Notes under the pieces: generated by a model | Databases searched by the model: none | Told to the model about the DNA's origin: nothing | Seen by the model: only the letters and a program-made list of their open reading frames with translations | Origin: Bursaphelenchus xylophilus | Lineage: Eukaryota; Nematoda; Chromadorea; Rhabditida; Aphelenchoididae | Length of the DNA: 64,000 bases | Direction of reading: 5' to 3' | Assembly: GCA_904066235.2 (NCBI GenBank) | Contig: CAJFCV020000005.1 | Coordinates: 806,001 to 870,000 of the forward strand | In this document: piece by piece, positions 20,154 to 31,303 of the stretch | Layout of the letters: the number at the start of each line of letters is the position of its first letter | Position numbering within the stretch: position 1 is the stretch's first letter | Program-made: the position numbers and the translations under genes

Positions 20154-23100
20154 ATGGTGTTGACCACCGTCCTGTCTATGCTCCGGTATGTGGGCACGTC
20201 CGACGACCGGGACTTTGTGGATCGGATCAATTCCTTCTTCACAACCAACATACTAATTGCTTTGTCGGTGCTGGTCAGCTTTAAAGTGAGTTGAAGCGAA
20301 ATTTTATATTATCCATGGGGCTGATGGGAGAATGGAGAATTTGGATGAAAATAGAGGATAGATCAAGGTGATTTTGGTCTCAAAAGATGTGACATGAACT
20401 GTAGTACCGGATGGATTATCTTTTCGCGATCAGATTTATACTTTTCTAAAACTTTTTTCAAATTTACCTTGTTTTAGGTAGCTTTAGTGAAAATTTTTGA
20501 TTTTTATTCAAAATTAAAGGACCTCACCAACTACATTTGAATCGCATTTTTACGGCTTGGAGGTGCGCTTCGCCAAAAGTTGCGAAGATCCCGCGAAAAA
20601 AACAAAAACAAAAAATAATCGAGAATTTTTCTCGAAAATGCAAAATTGAAGAAAGTTTGAGCTAGTTCATGTTCCAAAGTTGCTGAAAACGCTTCTTGTT
20701 CACGTCGATCTTGCCGACACTCATTCGGATGCTCTTGGGGAAGGCTGATGTAAGTTTTCTTTGGTTTTTGCTTGGTTTTGTCGCGTTTAGGTAGGAGTAA
20801 AGTATCTTGCACAATATTTCGGCGATTCCTTTGAAAAAAGCCCGAACGAAGTGTTGAGGAGCAAGTTCTGGACTCAAGGCTTGTGTGGATTCCATTTTCT
20901 TGCCTTTTTAGGACTGTGTTTGCCCATTTAGAGATATTTTATATTATTTTAGTCAAGTGCTTCAATTTCAGAGTTGTGCAATCGCCTCGAACGACCCATG
21001 AAGATGAAGAAACCGGCGTGTCCACAGGACCTGTCGTTTACATAAAGCATCCTGGTCAAAATAAAAGAATGTAACTTATATACACTTATATACCTTTTAT
21101 TATCTAATACATCAATAAAACATAATAATCATGCAGTTTTTGTTCAATTTGCTGGTCTACGAACCGCTTTCGTTTCCATAGTTGATCCATTGATTCACGA
21201 AGACAAGTGCCTATCTAAAACTAAATGCATAGAGGCCGAGAAATTACGTAACGAAATTTTAAGCAAAAAAAGTAAATAACACATTACCTCACATGAATAT
21301 CCCATAGACAACGTTCCTGTCTCGAATCGTGACGCAAAGGAATTTGTATGAAGAGAATTCTTCTTCATGCATCGCGTTCTCGGCGATTGAACAACTCTGA
21401 AATTGAAAGACTTGACTAAAATAATATAAAATATCTCTAAATGGGCAAATACAGCCCTAACAAGGCAAGAAAATGGAATCCACACAAGCCTTGAGTCCAA
21501 AACTTGCTCCTCAACACTTCGTTCGGGCTTTTTTTCAAAGGAATCGCCGAAATATTGTGCAAGATACTTTACTCCTACCTAAACGCGAAAAAACCAAGCA
21601 AAAACCAAAGAAAACTTACATCAGCCTTCCCCAAGAGCATCCGAATGAGTGTCGGCAGGATCCACGTGAACAAGAAGCGTTTTCAGCAACTTTGGAACAT
21701 GAACTAGCTCAAACTTTCTTCAATTTTGCATTTTCGAAAAAAATTCTCGATTATTTTTTGTTTTTGTTTTTTTCGCGGGATCTTCGCAACTTTTGGCGAG
21801 GCGCACCTCCAAGCCGTAAAAACTCGATTCAAATGTAGTTGGTGAGGTCCTTTAAGGTTATTCTCCCTCTTTTAATGATGATTATAGTTAAAATACGCTG
21901 TATTCTACTTGTTGTTTTTAGCAATTCGGCGGCAAACCTCTGGAATGTCTCACACCGGACATTTTTTCCGGCTCTTGGGAGGAGGTAAGTGTAATATAAT
22001 TTTCCATCAAAAAATCGGACAAAATCCAAAAGAATTTGATATCTCTAGATCCTCTGAGATCTAAGGTACCTATACAAATCAAAATTTCACCAAAAATCGA
22101 CTGGTCGATAGCAAAAAATAAAATATTTTCCAAAATTTCCCAACTATTTGTTAAAAACAACCCGAGTTATTGTACTCAAATAACCAAGAAGTCTATGATG
22201 AATAGACGGACAGCGCAAATATTACCTTTGTATGTGTGATTCATGAGCGAATAAGGTTATTTTCTTGGACGAACTTCTGATTTTGTGGATGGTTTATTAT
22301 GTTACTCATGGTGTGGAGGTGGAGATTTTTGGTGGTGAATTTAGAGGGTTTATATTGCTCTGAGAGTAAGATCTTTGTTTTTAACATATTGGGAAATTTT
22401 TTAGGTAATTTTTTTGAAAAAAAGTTACCTAAAAAAATCGTTTGATATGAAGTATAAGGTGAATGTAGGTCAATACTCCGATTTACCATCATTCAATCAT
22501 CGTATTTGCGCTTGTAGGCCTGTTTTCTTACAATTCTTTCAAAGATTCGTTCGAAAGCGTCTTTTTTATTGTGTGTTCCAATAGTTTAGTGGTAACTCGT
22601 TTTTTCTATTAGTCGGAAAGTCCCGAGTTCGATTCCGGCAGGGACCAAAAGAGCTTTCGTCAAATTTTGACTTCTTTTTGACCCTTGATAAGTTGTATTT
22701 TGAGTAAATATGAAAGTGCAGACTTCCAAATAACGTTTAAAAAGGTATTTAATTGATCTTTATTGTTTGCTGAGGTCTTGAAACTTGTAATTCCTCGTAT
22801 TTGAGGTAAAATATTGATCAGAAAGGTTGATATCGGATGTTTCCTTTAGGTTTCTTTCAGTAGTACTGTAGTTCTGGAGTCCTACATTCTTTAAGAAATA
22901 TTTTCCTTGTATTTTAAAGGGTTGATTTAGTTTTTTCCGCGAAATTTTGATTTTTCTCACCTTTTATGGAATTTTTCGAATTTACAGTTTCCAAATGCAA
23001 TTCTCTATGGTCCCCGCTGATTTTTCGATCACATAGACCATCCTCTTTCTTTTGTGGGCAATTTGCCCAAGTATTTTTCCCGAAATACGGGTTCTAAATG

Positions 23101-26100
23101 AACATCTTGGGGAATGTCGTGAATTCCGGCCGAATCTTCGCGGATCCACCCAATTTTGCGGATTTCATCGACTCCGCCAACTCGATTGTGACCTCAAATT
23201 TCTTGATTGTGCTGGCTGTCATCAGTTCGTACAAACAATTTGGCGGGCATCCGATTGAATGCCTAATTCCTGATAATTTACCGTTTATCGGCGTGGATAA
23301 GGTAAATTTCAAGGTGATTTGGGGTAAAATACGCGCGTTCCAGCATCGTTTTTATGTTATAAGGGTTTATCGAGCGTTTTTACTTGAATATGAACTAATT
23401 TTGAGGGTTGAAACAGAATGCCAAAAAATCAGGATTTCGTGGCAGAACCGAAATTTAATTGAAGTAGATACGTAAAATAAGTTGTAAACGGTATTTTGAG
23501 TTGTCTAATATCTTTATGAACCAATTTTGAGGGTTGAAACATAATGCCAAAAAGTCAGGATTTTGTTGTGGAACCAAAATTTAAGACAAAAGTTGACGTG
23601 TTACTGTTGTAAAGTACGTCCAGGGTGAAGAATAACGGCTGACATTTATTATGAGTTATCGACCAGTTGATTTCTAAATTGTGAAAAAATCAAAAAATTC
23701 CATTGAAAGTTTGTTTTTTTTTGAAACTTTTTTTTCGGATTTTAGTATGCCGAAAATTTTTGTTGGGCCCAAGACACCTACTCGGTCCTGATGCACGAAA
23801 TTGTGGATGGAATGCCGAAGAACGAGCGACAACAACGCAAGATTAGCTACTATCAATGGGTCCCATTTTTCCTTCTAATCGAAGCCGCCTGCTTCCGATT
23901 GCCCAGCCTTTTGTGGAAATATATGAGTGGGCAGAGTGGAATTAAGGTGGGAAAAAGGGTGGCTGAGTGGTATGGGGACTTGTTTCTGACAAGGAAAGTA
24001 GTTCTAGGGGTATGGAGTTACAGGTCGAGACATATATCAAAGAAATCGCAAAAATTTTCTGGTTCAGAAAATGTAAAAATTAGCTGCCCAATTTTGGTTT
24101 GTAAGGGCGAAAAAATCCTCAGAACTTTTCTCACAGCACCATGTAAATGCCTCTTTTTTTATATTGGAACTACTAATTAGGGTCTAGTATAAATCAAATT
24201 TGATAATTTAAGGCTTATCAAGATGCCAAGGTTTACTTTAGCTCAAAACAAAGCTTTTGAATTGGTAAAAACTTGGACAAAAAGGCCAATTCAAAAGGTT
24301 TGCTTTGAGCTAAAGTAAACCCTGGCATCTTGACAAGCCTTAAAATATCAAATTTGATTAATATTACACCCTAATTAGTAGTTCCAATGTAAAAAAGGGG
24401 CATTTGCGTGGTGTTGCGAGAAAAGTTCTGACGATTTTTTCGCCCTTACAAACCAAAATTGGGCAGCTAATTTTTACATATTCTGAGTCGGAAATTTTTT
24501 GCGATTTTTTGATATGTCTCGACTTGAAACTCCATACCCCATAGAAGCACTTTCCCCGTAAAAAATCGGTCTTTTGATGACTAAAATGTCGATTTTCTAG
24601 ATCCAAGAGATTTGCAAGCTCTCCGGCGACCCGAACAACATCAAACCCGATATAAAACGGGCCAATATTCGCTCACTAGCCGTCCATTTGGAAGGCGCGT
24701 TGAGATTTCATCGCCGATTACACAAAAAACAACTCCGTCCCCATCAACTCCTCCGCATGTTCAATTTGCCGTATTCGGCGTGCTATGTGACCATCACGTA
24801 TTTGATCACCAAGTTTTGCTATCTGTTCAACGTTGTGGTCCAGCTGTTTTTGATGAACAAGTTTTTGGAGACGGACAAGTATCAGTTCTATGGATTTGGT
24901 GCCATTTTGGACTTGTTGAGGGGGAAAACTTGGGAGACGAGTGGAGTTTTTCCCAGGATTAGTCTTTGTGACTTTCAGGTGAGCGATTTTTTGAAGTTTG
25001 AAAGGAGGTTTGAGAGGAAGTCAGGGCGCAGGTCGCGGAATTTAAAAATGGAAATAAAAGGCAGGAAATTACTTTTTGTGGGTTCAGTTGAATATATTAG
25101 GGCTAGTAATGTGATTTAAATTTTTGTGGGTTTGTTTTATGGCAGTCTGCGCCCAGAAATCCGATTTTTTAAAAATTTTTGCAGGCTGCGAATTTTCGAA
25201 AAATGATGGATTTAGTGCTAAATTTTTAGAGTACTTTCTGTTTAAGGCTAAAATGTATAAAAATTTAAAATTTGACAGTTTTCACCGCGATTTTTTGGTC
25301 CGCGAGCTGCGCCCTACCTTTTTTCAAAATGGTTTTAAAATCATTGGGAATGCCTTGGATTGATAGAAAATGACAAAATAAATTGTTGAAAATCAATTTT
25401 CAGGTCCGAGTGATGGGCAACATCCAAGAACACACCATCCAATGTGTACTTGTCATCAATATTTTCAACGAAAAAATCTTCATCTTCCTCTGGTTCTGGT
25501 ACGTTTTCCTCCTCGTCTTCACTGCCGGCTCCTTCCTCTACTGGCTGCTGGTCGCCTTTTTCCCATGGCCCAACATCCGCTTCATCAAACGGCATCTGGA
25601 AATGAGCGAGCTGGACATTGATCCGGACGAAAAGGACAAGGAAGTCCGAAGATTCGTCAAAAAATTCCTCAGAATTGACGGACTCTTCGTGCTGAGAATG
25701 CTGACCCTCCATAGTGGTGTTATCTTTGGCACAGAGGTGATTCAAGAGCTTTGGACGAGACATTTCAGAGTGGAATTGAAAAGGGCAAACTCGGAGACGC
25801 GGATTGGTAAGAAAAGGCGATTTTTTGGGGAAATTTGAGATTTTTTTTTGGGAAATGGCCTGTAAATAGAATTTGTGTGTGGTTTAGAGGAAGAAACGTA
25901 ATTTAGAGTTTAAAAAAAAATTTTTTAATTTTTTGTTTTTTTTTTGAAAAAAATGGATTTTTTGGGAAATTTGAAGTTTTTTGATGGGAAATGGGATATG
26001 AATAAAATTTGTGCATGGTTAAGAAGAAAAAACTTATTTGAAAATCTTAAAAAAGATAATTTTTTTACAATTTTTTGTTTTTGAAAAAACGGGATTTTTT

Positions 26101-27996
26101 GGGAAATTTGAAGTTTTTTGGTGGGAAATGTTCTGTTAATGGAGTTTTTATGATATTTAGAGGGGTTGAAAAAAACCTACTAAAAGTCTTGACGTATTTT
26201 ACAATAAAGAATTTTTTTATTTTTTATTTGTAAAAAATAGGATTTTTTGGGGAAATGTGAAATTTTTTATGGGAAATGGCATGTAAATAGGGTTTATATA
26301 AGATTTACAGGGCCTGAAATAATGTACACTAAGCTTGGACGTATTTTACAATAAAGAAAAAGAAATTTTTTTTAGTTTCCCCATCCAAATCCGGCAGCGT
26401 AATCAACAGCCCGACGAATCAACTGCGCAACCGCAAATTCAACGACTCGAAGTACCCGGAATACGGATCTTTGCGAAGGAATTCCAGCGTCACTGAGCAA
26501 CTGATTGCCCCGCCACCACCGCCGGATTACGTTCTGAAAGAATTGTTGAGACGGAATTCGGTGGAACAAGGTCCAATAAGCTCTCCAAGTAAGTGATTAG
26601 TGACCATTTTTGGTTTTTAAAAACGTCAGAATAGCTTATTCTTACTATTGACCTGCTGATTGTTCCGGTATTTGGGAGAAATCGATGAGTTTTGGAAAAA
26701 TGTAGGGCGCAGCTCGCGGAATTTAAAAAAATGTGGAAATTGGATAAAAATGATTTATTAGTGTTGGGTAGGACTGATTGAAGATATTACGTATAATTTT
26801 TCGAAAAAATTACCATTTTTGCTAGTTAGTCAGGGCGCAGCTCGCGGAATTTAAAAAGATGTGGAAATTGGATAAAAATGATTTATTAGTGTCGGGTAGG
26901 ACTGATTGAAGGTATTACATAAAAAAATTTCGAAAAATTACTATTTTTGCAGGTTAGTCAGGGCGCAGGTCGCCAAAATTATTTTTGCCCATTTTAATGT
27001 ATTTTTGGTTAGGATTGGTTTAATTCAGCATTTTGCTGTAAATTATCAACGTTTTAGATTTTTTTATGATATTGAGTAAGCTAGGGCGCAGCTTGCCGAA
27101 TCTAAAATGTCGAAAATTGTCCTTTTTTTTTAAATTTTTGTCAATGGAAATTTTTATTGTTCTTATGAGTAGTAGATGTCGCCTCTGTTGTATTAGTATT
27201 TTTTACATGTTTTTCTACCTGTTAGTACTGTAGATTTTGGCCTAAATTTTATTTTCCCCCAATGTTGTACCAGTCGTAGTGAATGTCGTATTTTCCCTCA
27301 GGCACGCAGTCCACATCACCCACGATTCACGCCGCCTCCCCACAGCCACCGGAGAAGAATAACAACCACGATCATGGCCGACTTTCCCCACCAAAACCTC
27401 ATCATCATTTCCCCGAACTGCCTACCTCAAACTCGCCGATTATGGAGCCGATTCGCGAGGTTCCGGAGCCGAAACAAGTCAGTTTGACGGTGAATCCGAC
27501 TGGGCCGGCGACCGCGGCGATTTTGCGCCCATATCGACGAGATGACTCACCAGGGCAACACTTGACCCGAAAAAGTTTGGAGGGTAAGACTTGACTCGAA
27601 AAGGTCTACAGTGTTTTTTGTGGGTGTAACATGTTTTATTGTGGTGGTATTGGTGTAAAAAATCCAGTTTTTACTTTTTTTACCCTCGATTTGGCGTTTT
27701 TCATTTTGGCAGGCTGCGCCCTGACTTGGAGTTGAATTTGATAGAAAAATAAGACAAATATGGTGTGTTGTGACTTTTATAATGTAAAGAGTAGACTTTT
27801 TAACTAATTTTTCCAAGAATTAATATTATTTTTGGTCGGCAGCTCGCGCCCAGACTTGATTTCTGATTTGTGGTTAACATAACGGGAAATTGGTTAAAAT
27901 ACGCAGCTAGACTCTGGGATTGTATTTTATAAGAATAAAATTTTTCCAGCCCGTCCAGCCGACCCCCCTCGGCACCCACCCACTCAATTCCGATGA
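20154..27996 (+). CDS. Innexin gap-junction protein, isoform A
   Basis: Exons 20154-20285, 21922-21984, 23746-23946, 24601-24978, 25404-25806, 26376-26588, 27302-27583, 27950-27996; 572 residues, every junction in phase. Innexins form invertebrate gap-junction hemichannels with four membrane spans. Seen: TM1 [17 protein letters not shown], then [10 protein letters not shown], the family signature [14 protein letters not shown]2 around [18 protein letters not shown]3 near [11 protein letters not shown], the second extracellular loop with SLCDFQVRVMG and [14 protein letters not shown], and TM4 [20 protein letters not shown]. Two cysteines are present in each extracellular loop, as the family requires. 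The cytoplasmic tail is Pro/Ser-rich (PPPPPDY). The first two exons can be replaced by the exon at 23098-23301. Introns carry a 1.3-kb inverted repeat, a 600-bp palindrome and tandem repeats. Confidence 0.93.
20517..21855. repeat. 1.3-kb inverted repeat in an innexin intron
   Basis: Arms of about 490 bp (20517-21005 and 21355-21855) around a 350-bp spacer. Each arm holds the same short reading frame, on the minus strand at 20662-20895 and on the plus strand at about 21504-21707. Both read ...[16 protein letters not shown], then [20 protein letters not shown] and [11 protein letters not shown], then stop. The few differences between the arms include conservative replacements. No family is recognised; it may be a fragment of a transposon protein. 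Confidence 0.75.
22575..22646 (+). pseudogene. tRNA-like sequence, probably a tRNA pseudogene
   Basis: Contains an A-box-like tagtttagtggt and a B-box-like agttcgattcc, with an anticodon-arm-like stem (tttct/ggaaa). The acceptor stem (gttccaa against agggacc) and the T stem do not pair properly, so a working tRNA is unlikely. It lies in an innexin intron. Confidence 0.45.
23098..23301 (+). CDS. Alternative first coding exon of the innexin (isoform B)
   Basis: A 68-codon exon starting at ATG 23098: [20 protein letters not shown], then [20 protein letters not shown] as TM1, then [12 protein letters not shown] and a GTAAAT donor. It ends in phase 0, the same phase as the second exon of isoform A, so both splice to 23746 (YAENFCW). 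It replaces all of isoform A's residues 1-65 with a diverged but homologous N-terminus (K-Q-F-G-G-x-P-x-E-C-L shared). The resulting protein is 575 residues. It lacks the W-E-E just before YAENFCW found in isoform A. Most simply this is a second promoter with mutually exclusive N-termini. A tandem partial duplication in which only one set is used is the alternative. Confidence 0.8.
23990..24580. repeat. R5 palindrome in an innexin intron
   Basis: About 290-bp arms around a short centre near 24270. Left arm ggggtatggagttacaggtc ... aggtttactttagctcaaaa; right arm is the inverse, ending gaaactccataccccataga. Half-copies of the same sequence occur at 12938-13090 and 47405-47580, so it is a dispersed fold-back family. 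Confidence 0.75.
25820..26370. repeat. Degenerate tandem repeat in an innexin intron
   Basis: Four diverged units of about 130 bp, each containing ttttttgggaaatttgaagt, gggaaatg and a poly-A/T tract. Entirely intronic. Confidence 0.65.
26695..26965. repeat. Two tandem units carrying the gggcgcagctcgc motif
   Basis: Two units of about 134 bp, each beginning agggcgcagctcgcggaatt and continuing ggaaattggataaaaatgat. The same GC-rich motif, in either orientation, recurs in other innexin introns near 25022, 25305, 27084, 27712 and 27840. Confidence 0.65.
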
Positions 27997-28590
27997 GCTG
28001 CACAGTGCAAAATTATCAACTTTCAATAACTGGTTTTCCCGCATTTCTCTGCACTTTAACTTTTTTTTCACATCTCGATCTCTTGGTGACAAATATAATC
28101 AGCTTTATTGTTCCGAGCACAAGGTCTAAATTTCTATTTTTTTACTATAACTTTTTTTCTATATTACACTTGTTATTCAGGTCTGAAAGTATTGTAAAAA
28201 GTATTTTTTTTTGAAGTTTTTGTTGCGTAATAGAATATACTCTGTGAATGGGAGGTGGTTTAGAGATTTTTTAATCGAAATTTTGACTCCCACCACGAAA
28301 ATTTGATTTTTTGGCATTCTGCAACAAGCCTTAAAATTGCCATTTTTTGGTATTTCAAGGTGAATTAGGGTGTGTGAGACTGTTTTAGATATTTTTTGAG
28401 GGGTATAGCTTATTACGCAGCTATTTTTTAGCCTTCATCCAGTGCCTTACAATTTACAATTGTTAGTTTTATATTGCACTCCTGTATGTATAATGTAATA
28501 TTGTTATCAACCCATAATAAATTGTTAATACCTTATGATTCGAAACAAAATTTTTTATTGATTATAGTTGATGAGGTAGAACAATGTAAA
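27997..28590. other. Innexin 3' region
   Basis: Follows the innexin stop at 27994-27996. AT-rich; ataataaattg near 28512 is a candidate polyadenylation signal, though rather distant. No other gene was recognised. Confidence 0.4.
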
Positions 28591-28594
28591 ATTT

Positions 28595-28828
28595 TTATCC
28601 CAAAACTTCCGTCCTCGAAACGCCGACTTGTGCCGGGTATCCGACTCCGCCATAGGTTCCAACACCACTATTGACTCCAGTTCCGATAGTTCCTAAAGGC
28701 GAGCTGATCGATCCGCCCACCGGGGCTCCGTTGACACTGGTAGTCTCAGTTGCCAGCAGCTGAGGTCGTGCTGAGACGAAGACAGCGAGAATAGCGAGGA
28801 AAAGAATGCTGAAGGTGAAACGGAACAT
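28595..28828 (-). CDS. Small secreted glycine-rich peptide
   Basis: 77 residues from ATG 28828: signal peptide MFRFTFSILFLAILAVFVSA, then RPQLLATETTSVNGAPVGGS and a Gly/Val/Ser/Thr-rich tail ending VSRTEVLG. The codon frame stays open upstream of this ATG, but ttttcag three bases before it looks like an acceptor (for an outron or a 5' exon), and the signal peptide begins here. The RPQ just after the predicted cleavage site is shared with the gene at 29889. Function unknown; similar short Gly-rich secreted proteins in nematodes include structural and antimicrobial peptides. Confidence 0.7.
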   Translation of the reverse strand: MFRFTFSILFLAILAVFVSARPQLLATETTSVNGAPVGGSISSPLGTIGTGVNSGVGTYGGVGYPAQVGVSRTEVLG

Positions 28829-29034
28829 TTCTGAAAATTTAAGGTACAGTAATTGAAAAGAAAATGGAAAAAATAGAAGATACATCGGAAAAAAAGTGAA
28901 AAATTCTATTTTTTGCATCTTTTTGCCTTAAATATAACTGCAAAGTAACTAAAAATGAAAAATTAAACTTATTTATATCTTCTACGTTGATATTTCCAAC
29001 TTTTTTCTCTCTAAAACTACCAAAAAACGATTTC

Positions 29035-29106
29035 TGGAGGTATGGGGAATTGAACCCCAGCCCTCTCGCATGCTAAGCGAGCGCTCTACCCCTGAGCTAT
29101 ACCCCC
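29035..29106 (-). tRNA. tRNA-Ala (anticodon AGC)
   Basis: A 72-nt cloverleaf on the minus strand: acceptor GGGGGTA/TACCTCC with one G-T wobble, D arm GCTC-AGGGGTA-GAGC, anticodon arm CTCGC-TTAGCAT-GCGAG with anticodon AGC, T arm TGGGG-TTCAATT-CCCCA, discriminator A. No intron. All stems are sound, so it is probably functional. It lies between two small secreted-protein genes. Confidence 0.97.
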
Positions 29107-29817
29107 ACGGCCTTCCAAACGAAAGGAAAGCGCTCACTCTTTATCGGCTCTCTTTTGAAGTCGAAAACGCTTGCTTTTTTGAAGAGAATCTTATAAGAAA
29201 TGTAAAAAAATGAAAGGGATTTTTGATCAGTATTACGTTTCCCTTGCTTTATATATCAACTCGCGCAAGGGGAGTTTCAAAATCTTGTTGTTGACAAATA
29301 TTTTTGGTCTTGGGTGTTTTGATGATGGATAATGTAAAAATTGATGACTATTTTTGGTAAACTTTGGTACGGTAAAATAGCAAATTGTCAGTGGTTTCTT
29401 CACTATGTAAAAAATACCAAAAACCATGAAAAAATTGATTTTATTTTTTAAAAACCCAAAAAAATTTCGTTTTTTTTGCTTAAAAATGGTTTGTAATAGA
29501 AGATTTTAGTTATAAAAAGGTTTTCTTTGGTCTTAAATTCTTTCTAAAGACTTCTAAGTTAATTCACTGCCAAAAAAACTTTATCATTTTGGCCTTTGAA
29601 ATATCAAAATTCGACTGTTTCTGATATTATCCATGATTGATGAGTGTTTCTCCCAAAAACCTTGGTTTTTTGTGCGTTGTGAAACACCTAATTTGTTGTT
29701 CGTCACCCCAGAACAAAACGTTAAACACCGCGCATTAGGAGCCTGATGTTTCGCTTTATTTTTATACCCCATTCTTTCCGGTAAACAAGGATTTCGAAAA
29801 CAATGCCCGCAAATTCG

Positions 29818-29824
29818 TATAAAA
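29818..29824 (+). promoter_or_regulatory. TATA box
   Basis: tataaaa about 65 bp before the ATG of the glycine-rich gene at 29889. Confidence 0.65.
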
Positions 29825-29888
29825 TGAGATAACAAGTGCAGAAGAGGTGCTTATCAGCTCAACAGAACCGCGTAAATACTGCTAAATC

Positions 29889-30212
29889 ATGTTCCAATCG
29901 TGCTTTGTTGTGTTGGCGATGAGTGTGTTGGCGTTGATGATCAATGCGCGGCCGCAAATGGAGAGCGCGGCCGCTGGCGGCTTGGCCAGCGGCCAGATCG
30001 GCTCCATGGGGACGAATGGCCAAGTTGGCTCGTCCCAGCCGATTGCTGACGCTGGACAAAATGTTGGAGGCGGTGGAATGATGTCGGGTGGAGGTGTGGG
30101 CTCCGGTGGAGCCGGACCAGCGCCTGGAGTAACGAGCGGAGGAGCGGTGGGCTCCGGAGCAACTGGGATGTCTGGCGGAGGAGCTGGAACCATCGGACAA
30201 AGTGGCTTGTGA
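29889..30212 (+). CDS. Secreted glycine-rich protein
   Basis: 107 residues, intronless. Signal peptide MFQSCFVVLAMSVLALMINA, then RPQMESAAAGGLASGQIGSM and a tail made mostly of Gly, Ser, Ala and Val. The start is fixed by the signal peptide and by a TATA box (tataaaa, 29818-29824) about 65 bp upstream. The layout TATA-leader-ATG and the sequence around the signal peptide are shared with the gene at 31304, so the two are tandem paralogues. No catalytic features; a structural or defence role is possible but unproven. Confidence 0.78.
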   Translation: MFQSCFVVLAMSVLALMINARPQMESAAAGGLASGQIGSMGTNGQVGSSQPIADAGQNVGGGGMMSGGGVGSGGAGPAPGVTSGGAVGSGATGMSGGGAGTIGQSGL

Positions 30213-31232
30213 CTAGCCATTTTCTTGCCTTACATTGTCATGGGCGTATAAGGACAATGTTTTTTTGTAGAAAGCCTTTTTCTAGCAGGTATTGTTAGAA
30301 TTCTTTGTTTTGAAACACTATTTTGAGTAGTGTACAAGATTTGTCGTACATAGAGCTCTATTTTGGGGTAATTGGGAGAATTTCTTGTTATAGCTAGACT
30401 TTTTTCGAAATTGAAACATCCACCTCAAAACCATGATTTTCTCAGATATTCAGCGAGTATGTTGACAAAATGAAGTCTTGTACGACACACATCTCTGATG
30501 TAGAACAATATTTTCTATTGTTTGTCAATAGCTCTTCACAGTGTCTGTTTTTATTCGTAGTTTTGTAAGTTGTACATAAAATACTCCTCGAATTTCTGGA
30601 AATTTAGTCTAATAAACGTTAAATATCAACAGTTCTTGCGAATTCGCTACTTTCTCATACAGCACGACAATGCTCTTGACCTTGTGCCCCTTCCATCAGC
30701 TAACGGAGGGCTAGCGGCTTGAGGGAAAACGGTTGTTCTCGAAAAGGCTACCTAACTTCTTCGAAGAGGGCATTTAGGCGGACTGGATACCTTGAGTAAA
30801 AAATGATATGGTACGGCGGATTTTTTCAGAATGATTTTTTGGTTTGCCAAAAAAATGATATGCTAAATGGGGGTCAAGGCGGATTGTGATAAATCCTAAA
30901 CTATTTGCCTTGGACCCCCCTTACCATAAAATTTTTTTGGCCATGTCATTTTTTCTTCTTCATCCAGGTGCCATCTTCATCAAATGCCCTTTTGGTAAGG
31001 TGCCAAGTCAGAAAAAACACAGCCATCACCATTTTCCATCAAATTACTTTTCTTATCTCTTGACTTCAGCGATCAAACCTGACTTTCTCTCATTTTGAAA
31101 CAACTAACTAGCTGTTTACTCTTATATCATAGAACAGGTAAACACCACGCATTCCAACCTTGCCGTTTTCTTTAGTTTTATACAAATTGCAAGCGGTAAA
31201 CAAAGATTTTGAAAGAAAGTTACAAAAATCTC
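30213..31232. other. Intergenic with a gene relic
   Basis: Mostly AT-rich. Around 30660-30695 the minus strand reads KGHKVKSIVV, closely matching the C-terminus of the Ser/Lys-rich proteins (KSHKAKSIV) at 32110 and 41793. It is probably a remnant of a third copy. No other coding sequence was supported. Confidence 0.5.
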
Positions 31233-31239
31233 TATAAAA
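31233..31239 (+). promoter_or_regulatory. TATA box
   Basis: tataaaa 65 bp before the ATG at 31304, in the same position as in the paralogous gene at 29889. Confidence 0.65.
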
Positions 31240-31303
31240 CAGACAAAGGGTGCGAGAAGAGTGCTTACAAACTCTGTAAAAGTTTGTAAACACCCTGGAA
31301 ATT

